Origin: Bacillota bacterium | Lineage (GTDB): Bacteria > Bacillota > Bacilli > Alicyclobacillales > SLC66 | Direction of reading: 5' to 3' | Length of the DNA stretch: 9,232 nucleotides | Assembly: GCA_021821225.1 (NCBI GenBank) | Contig: JAKACR010000100.1 | Coordinates: 1 to 9,232 of the forward strand | Shown: one piece after another, positions 6,868 through 9,232 of the stretch | Layout of the letters: every line of letters begins with the position of its first letter | Numbering within the stretch: the stretch's first letter is position 1 | Made by a program: the position numbers and the translations under genes | The notes under the pieces: generated by a model | Databases searched by the model: none | Told to the model about the DNA's origin: nothing | What the model saw: the letters and a program-made list of their open reading frames with translations, nothing else

Positions 6868-7500
6868 ATGTACAGGCGGTTTCAGACACGCTCCGCATCG
6901 TTGCGCGCACGCGAAACAGACCGGCTCTCGCCGTCTGATATGCGCAGGAGAACCGTCCTGCCAGCGCTCGCGGCGCTCGTCGCCGGATTGGCCGTGCTGG
7001 GGGATGTGCTGCTGCTGCCGCACTCGTCTTCCACGGCGAGTGCGCCGCGACAGACGGCCGTGAACCAGACATTTTCGGAGCGCGCTGTCTCCAATATCAC
7101 GGAACGCGCGATTGTCGATACGCTGACCGCCGCCGCGCCCCAGGTGGATGAACTGTACATACAGCGGCAGCGGGACGGGGGACTCGCTTTGTTCGCGACG
7201 GCCAGCCTGCGCGGCTACGGAGCGACATACGCGGTGGCGGCCGGAATTGCCGCACAGTACCTGGTGGCCGCGTTTCGCCAGTTGCACCCGTATGCGAAAG
7301 TCGATTTTGCCGATATCTACATCGAATCGGACGGACATTACATTTTCGCGGCAGGATTGGGGCATACCGCCATGGACAAACTGGCGACGCAGGTGTTCGC
7401 ATCCGACCAGGGCGCTCTGCTGACGGCCGATCTGGCGCGCCTGGATCACTATACGGGGCCGCTTGTCGATCAGGCGTACGCGCAGTACAAAGCGCCCTGA
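6868..7500 (+). CDS. Unrecognised single-pass membrane protein with a small extracytoplasmic domain
   Basis: 210 residues that I cannot place in a family. A basic N-terminus (about 1-29, eight or more Arg) is followed by one hydrophobic helix (TVLPALAALVAGLAVLGDVL, about 29-48) and a Ser/Thr/Ala-rich stretch. The remaining 150 residues should lie outside the membrane by the positive-inside rule. There is no lipobox cysteine, and the chain has no cysteine at all. The outer part suggests alternating helix and strand: helix SERAVSNITERAIVDTL, strands DELYIQRQ and LALFATASL, helix YAVAAGIAAQYLVAAF, strands VDFADIYIES and HYIFAAGLG, then a helix. The ATG at 6868 is chosen over an upstream GTG (6751) because AGGGGGTG (6856-6863) precedes it at good spacing and the extra 39 residues look like translated non-coding sequence. 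It sits between spoIIIE and ymfK, where B. subtilis carries a cluster including M16 peptidases. An envelope or sporulation role is only a guess from neighbours; YhcN/YlaJ-type proteins were considered and not supported. Confidence 0.75.
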   Translation: MYRRFQTRSASLRARETDRLSPSDMRRRTVLPALAALVAGLAVLGDVLLLPHSSSTASAPRQTAVNQTFSERAVSNITERAIVDTLTAAAPQVDELYIQRQRDGGLALFATASLRGYGATYAVAAGIAAQYLVAAFRQLHPYAKVDFADIYIESDGHYIFAAGLGHTAMDKLATQVFASDQGALLTADLARLDHYTGPLVDQAYAQYKAP

Positions 7501-7525
7501 GAAGTCGGTTGGTGCGTGCCACATG

Positions 7526-7554
7526 CTTTGTTTCATGTTAAAATCGATGATAAT
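7526..7554 (+). promoter_or_regulatory. Possible promoter for the ymfK-rodZ pair
   Basis: The 78-base gap before ymfK contains an AT-rich patch that stands out from its surroundings. GATAAT (7549-7554) fits a -10 box at five of six bases. The -35 region 16-17 bases upstream, within CTTTGTT (7526-7532), is poor. TAAAAT at 7539-7544 is an alternative -10 without a partner. Low confidence. Confidence 0.3.
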
Positions 7555-7578
7555 AGAGCCAGGGGAGAGGACAGCCGG

Positions 7579-8337
7579 GTGGGCACAGAGGAATGGTATT
7601 TCGAATATCATATCCATCGCGACCGTTTCGGCCTGCTCGGGGATATCGCGTCCGTTCTTGGCATGCTTGAGATCAACATTGTCACACTGAGTGGCGTGGA
7701 AGAGAAAAAACGCGGTTTTCTCCTGCAGACGGACGAGCCTGCGCGCATCGAGGCGCTGCAGCAATTGCTGCGCGGCGTATCGGATATCACCGTTACGGCG
7801 CTGCGTCCGCCGACGCTGCTGGACCGCCTTGCGCTGAGGCATGGCCGCCTGATCGAACGCGAGATCGGCGAGAGCAAAACGTACAAATTCACTCGCGACA
7901 ATCTCGGCATCCTGGTTGATTTTATGGGGGAACACCTGAAAAAAACGGGCGGCCAGGTGATGGGCATCCGCGGGATGCCCCGGGTGGGCAAGACGGAATC
8001 CATCGTGGCGGCAAGTGTATACGCGGGGAAACGGTGGACATTCATCTCGTCGACGCTTTTGAAACAGACTCTGCGGACAAGCCTTGAGGAAGATGAGCTG
8101 AATTGTGACGATCACGTGTATATCATTGACGGCATCGTGTCCACAATGAGAGGAAACGAGGACCACATGCGCCTGGTGCGGCGGGTCCTGCGACTGGATG
8201 CGCCGAAAGTGATTGAACATCCGGACATGTTCGTGCACAAAACGGAGTATACGTGGGCTACTTTTGACCGCGTGATCGAATTGCGGAACACCGCGGAGGA
8301 AGAGATCACGTACGAGGCGCTGTTGCACCAAATGTAA
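7579..8337 (+). CDS. ymfK: YmfK family protein (DUF3388): ACT-like domain plus P-loop
   Basis: A 252-residue cytosolic protein. Residues 5-75 (EWYFEYHIHRDRFGLLGDI, then INIVTLSGV) look like an ACT-type ligand-binding domain, in which the turn before LGDIAS usually sits at the ligand site. A linker LLDRLALRHGRLIER (80-94) leads to a P-loop part: GMPRVGKT at 132-139 fits Walker A (K138, T139), and HVYIIDGIVS at 179-188 fits Walker B with D184. Further conserved stretches are KRWTFISSTLLKQT (151-164) and the end region HPDMFVHKTEYTW. The whole length resembles B. subtilis YmfK as recalled, and the location before a RodZ/YmfM gene agrees. The GTG at 7579 follows GGGGAGAGG (7562-7570) with an 8-base spacer and places the family's usual start EWY..E..IH near residue 5. 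The 21-codon upstream extension from GTG 7516 lacks a ribosome site. Function is not established; ligand-gated nucleotide binding is inferred from the two domains. Confidence 0.92.
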   Translation: MGTEEWYFEYHIHRDRFGLLGDIASVLGMLEINIVTLSGVEEKKRGFLLQTDEPARIEALQQLLRGVSDITVTALRPPTLLDRLALRHGRLIEREIGESKTYKFTRDNLGILVDFMGEHLKKTGGQVMGIRGMPRVGKTESIVAASVYAGKRWTFISSTLLKQTLRTSLEEDELNCDDHVYIIDGIVSTMRGNEDHMRLVRRVLRLDAPKVIEHPDMFVHKTEYTWATFDRVIELRNTAEEEITYEALLHQM

Positions 8338-8338
8338 C

Positions 8339-8344
8339 GGAGGT
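8339..8344 (+). promoter_or_regulatory. Ribosome binding site fixing the TTG start of the RodZ-like gene
   Basis: GGAGGT begins two bases after the ymfK stop and lies 6 bases before TTG at 8351. No ATG or GTG in frame has a comparable site. The 13-base gap between the genes suggests they are co-transcribed. Confidence 0.85.
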
Positions 8345-8350
8345 GGCGAT

Positions 8351-9232
8351 TTGCAAGCTGACGGTTCCGGATTTCGCGGCGCGGGCGGATCCGAACTGGT
8401 TCGCCTGCGTGAACTGGGGGAATTCTTGCGCAGAACGCGGGAATCGCTGGGGCTTACGATAGAAGAGGCGGTCGAGGCGACGAAGGTGCGCGGACGTTAC
8501 CTGACCGCGATCGAACACGGGGATCTGCGCGTACTGCCGGGTAAAGTGTACGCGCGCGGCTTTGTCCGCAGTTACGCCGAGTATCTCGGCTTGGACGGCG
8601 ACGAAGTGACCAATCTGTACCTTGGCTTCCAGCGCGACGAGAACAGGCCGCTTGTGCCGCAATCGCAGGCCGCGCGCAGGAACGGGAGCGAATCGCCGCG
8701 CCCGGCGCGGCGAAGGCGCGGGTACGGGCGCGCCCTGGTGGAGGCGATCGGCCTGCCGTTTCGCAGCAGGAGCGGCCGTTTCGGTCTGTTCACGCTTGCG
8801 GTGGTCGTCTTTACGGCGTTATCCCTGCATTACGAATGGGGCGGATCGACCCCGCCCGCGGCAGGCACTATCCCGACGACGCAACCGACGCCGGGTACTG
8901 CGTCTGGCGCCAGCGCCCATCCGGGTGGAGCGGATCCTGCGGCCGCACACACGCATCCGCCGCAGGCCGCCGGTGGACAGTCGGTCGCTTTGACACGGCT
9001 TGGCGCCGATTCCTCCGGGGCGTCGTATCAGGTGACGGGAGCGGGGCCGATCCGCCTGAAATTGACGACGGCTTCAGGCCGGTGCTGGACGCAGGTCGTG
9101 GCGGACGGCAAGGCCGTGTTCGCTCAGACGATCGCGCAGGGCCAGACGATCACGTTCTCCGCCCGGCAGTCGCTCAAGCTGCTGCTTGGCGCGGCGCCGG
9201 TCGTCAAGCTGACGGTCGACGGTCTGCCCGTG
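8351..9232 (+). CDS. rodZ: RodZ/YmfM-like helix-turn-helix membrane protein (partial, runs off the window)
   Basis: Reading from TTG 8351 the frame stays open for 294 codons to the window edge, so the C-terminus is missing. Residues 16-90 are a RodZ-type helix-turn-helix domain (LGEFLRRTRESLGLTIEEA, IEHGDLRVLPGKVYARGFVRSYAEYLGL), which in RodZ binds MreB rather than DNA. A basic stretch (RPARRRRGYGR, 117-127) precedes one membrane helix (about 144-160, FGLFTLAVVVFTALSL). A Pro/Thr/Ala/His-rich outer linker (165-210) leads to a DUF4115-like C-terminal domain from about 213, where LTTASGRCWTQVVADGK is typical. RodZ couples the MreB cytoskeleton to cell wall elongation. In B. subtilis the equivalent gene ymfM lies directly after ymfK and before pgsA, as the order here suggests. 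The spacing and strong ribosome site indicate an operon with ymfK. Confidence 0.92.
   Translation, partial: MQADGSGFRGAGGSELVRLRELGEFLRRTRESLGLTIEEAVEATKVRGRYLTAIEHGDLRVLPGKVYARGFVRSYAEYLGLDGDEVTNLYLGFQRDENRPLVPQSQAARRNGSESPRPARRRRGYGRALVEAIGLPFRSRSGRFGLFTLAVVVFTALSLHYEWGGSTPPAAGTIPTTQPTPGTASGASAHPGGADPAAAHTHPPQAAGGQSVALTRLGADSSGASYQVTGAGPIRLKLTTASGRCWTQVVADGKAVFAQTIAQGQTITFSARQSLKLLLGAAPVVKLTVDGLPV

Noticed and set aside
6841..8331. A 496-codon open frame on the minus strand across the membrane protein and ymfK
   Set aside because: Long antisense frames are common in GC-rich genes. Its translation is rich in Arg, His and Gln without any recognisable domain, and the plus strand carries a clear family protein (YmfK) over the same bases.

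Overview
The window is a chromosomal housekeeping and sporulation-linked stretch from a GC-rich, spore-forming member of the Bacillota. All recognisable genes lie on the + strand, and their order follows the Bacillus subtilis dapG-dapA-rnjB-tepA-ylzJ-spoIIIE...ymfK-ymfM region (recalled synteny). High GC, frequent TTG/GTG starts and strong Shine-Dalgarno (SD) sequences suit a lineage such as the Alicyclobacillaceae. That placement is an inference, not something the sequence proves.

Layout. Positions 1-114 hold the 3' end of an aspartokinase gene, overlapping dapA (74-961), so lysine/diaminopimelate synthesis ends here. A rho-independent terminator (987-1018) closes that operon. A sigma-A-like promoter (1016-1044) then appears to start a new transcript with a long leader hairpin (1071-1119) ahead of an RNase J gene (1147-2817). 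Next come the ClpP-like protease gene tepA (2908-3681) and ylzJ (3678-3902, ATGA overlap). A 171-base gap with short repeats and two competing hairpins precedes the DNA translocase gene spoIIIE/ftsK (4074-6695).

After spoIIIE there is a 172-base leader region holding three copies of a 12-base motif in mixed orientation. It is followed by an unrecognised single-pass membrane protein (6868-7500), the YmfK/DUF3388 P-loop protein with an ACT-like N-terminus (7579-8337), and a RodZ/YmfM-like cytoskeletal membrane protein (8351 to the window edge, incomplete). In B. subtilis a cluster including M16-type peptidases and a reductase (ymfC-ymfJ) lies between spoIIIE and ymfK. Here that interval holds only the unknown membrane protein.

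Functional picture. DapG/DapA feed diaminopimelate to peptidoglycan and dipicolinate precursors to the spore. RNase J controls RNA turnover. TepA is a ClpP-fold protease. SpoIIIE pumps chromosomal DNA through septa. RodZ links MreB to the cell wall machinery. The shared theme is cell envelope, septum and spore. No mobile element, CRISPR array, tRNA or rRNA was seen. The points most worth a second look are the RNase J leader hairpin, the RNase J that resembles J2 in sequence but has an intact J1-type active site, the unknown membrane protein with its repeat-bearing leader, and the poorly understood YmfK family member.
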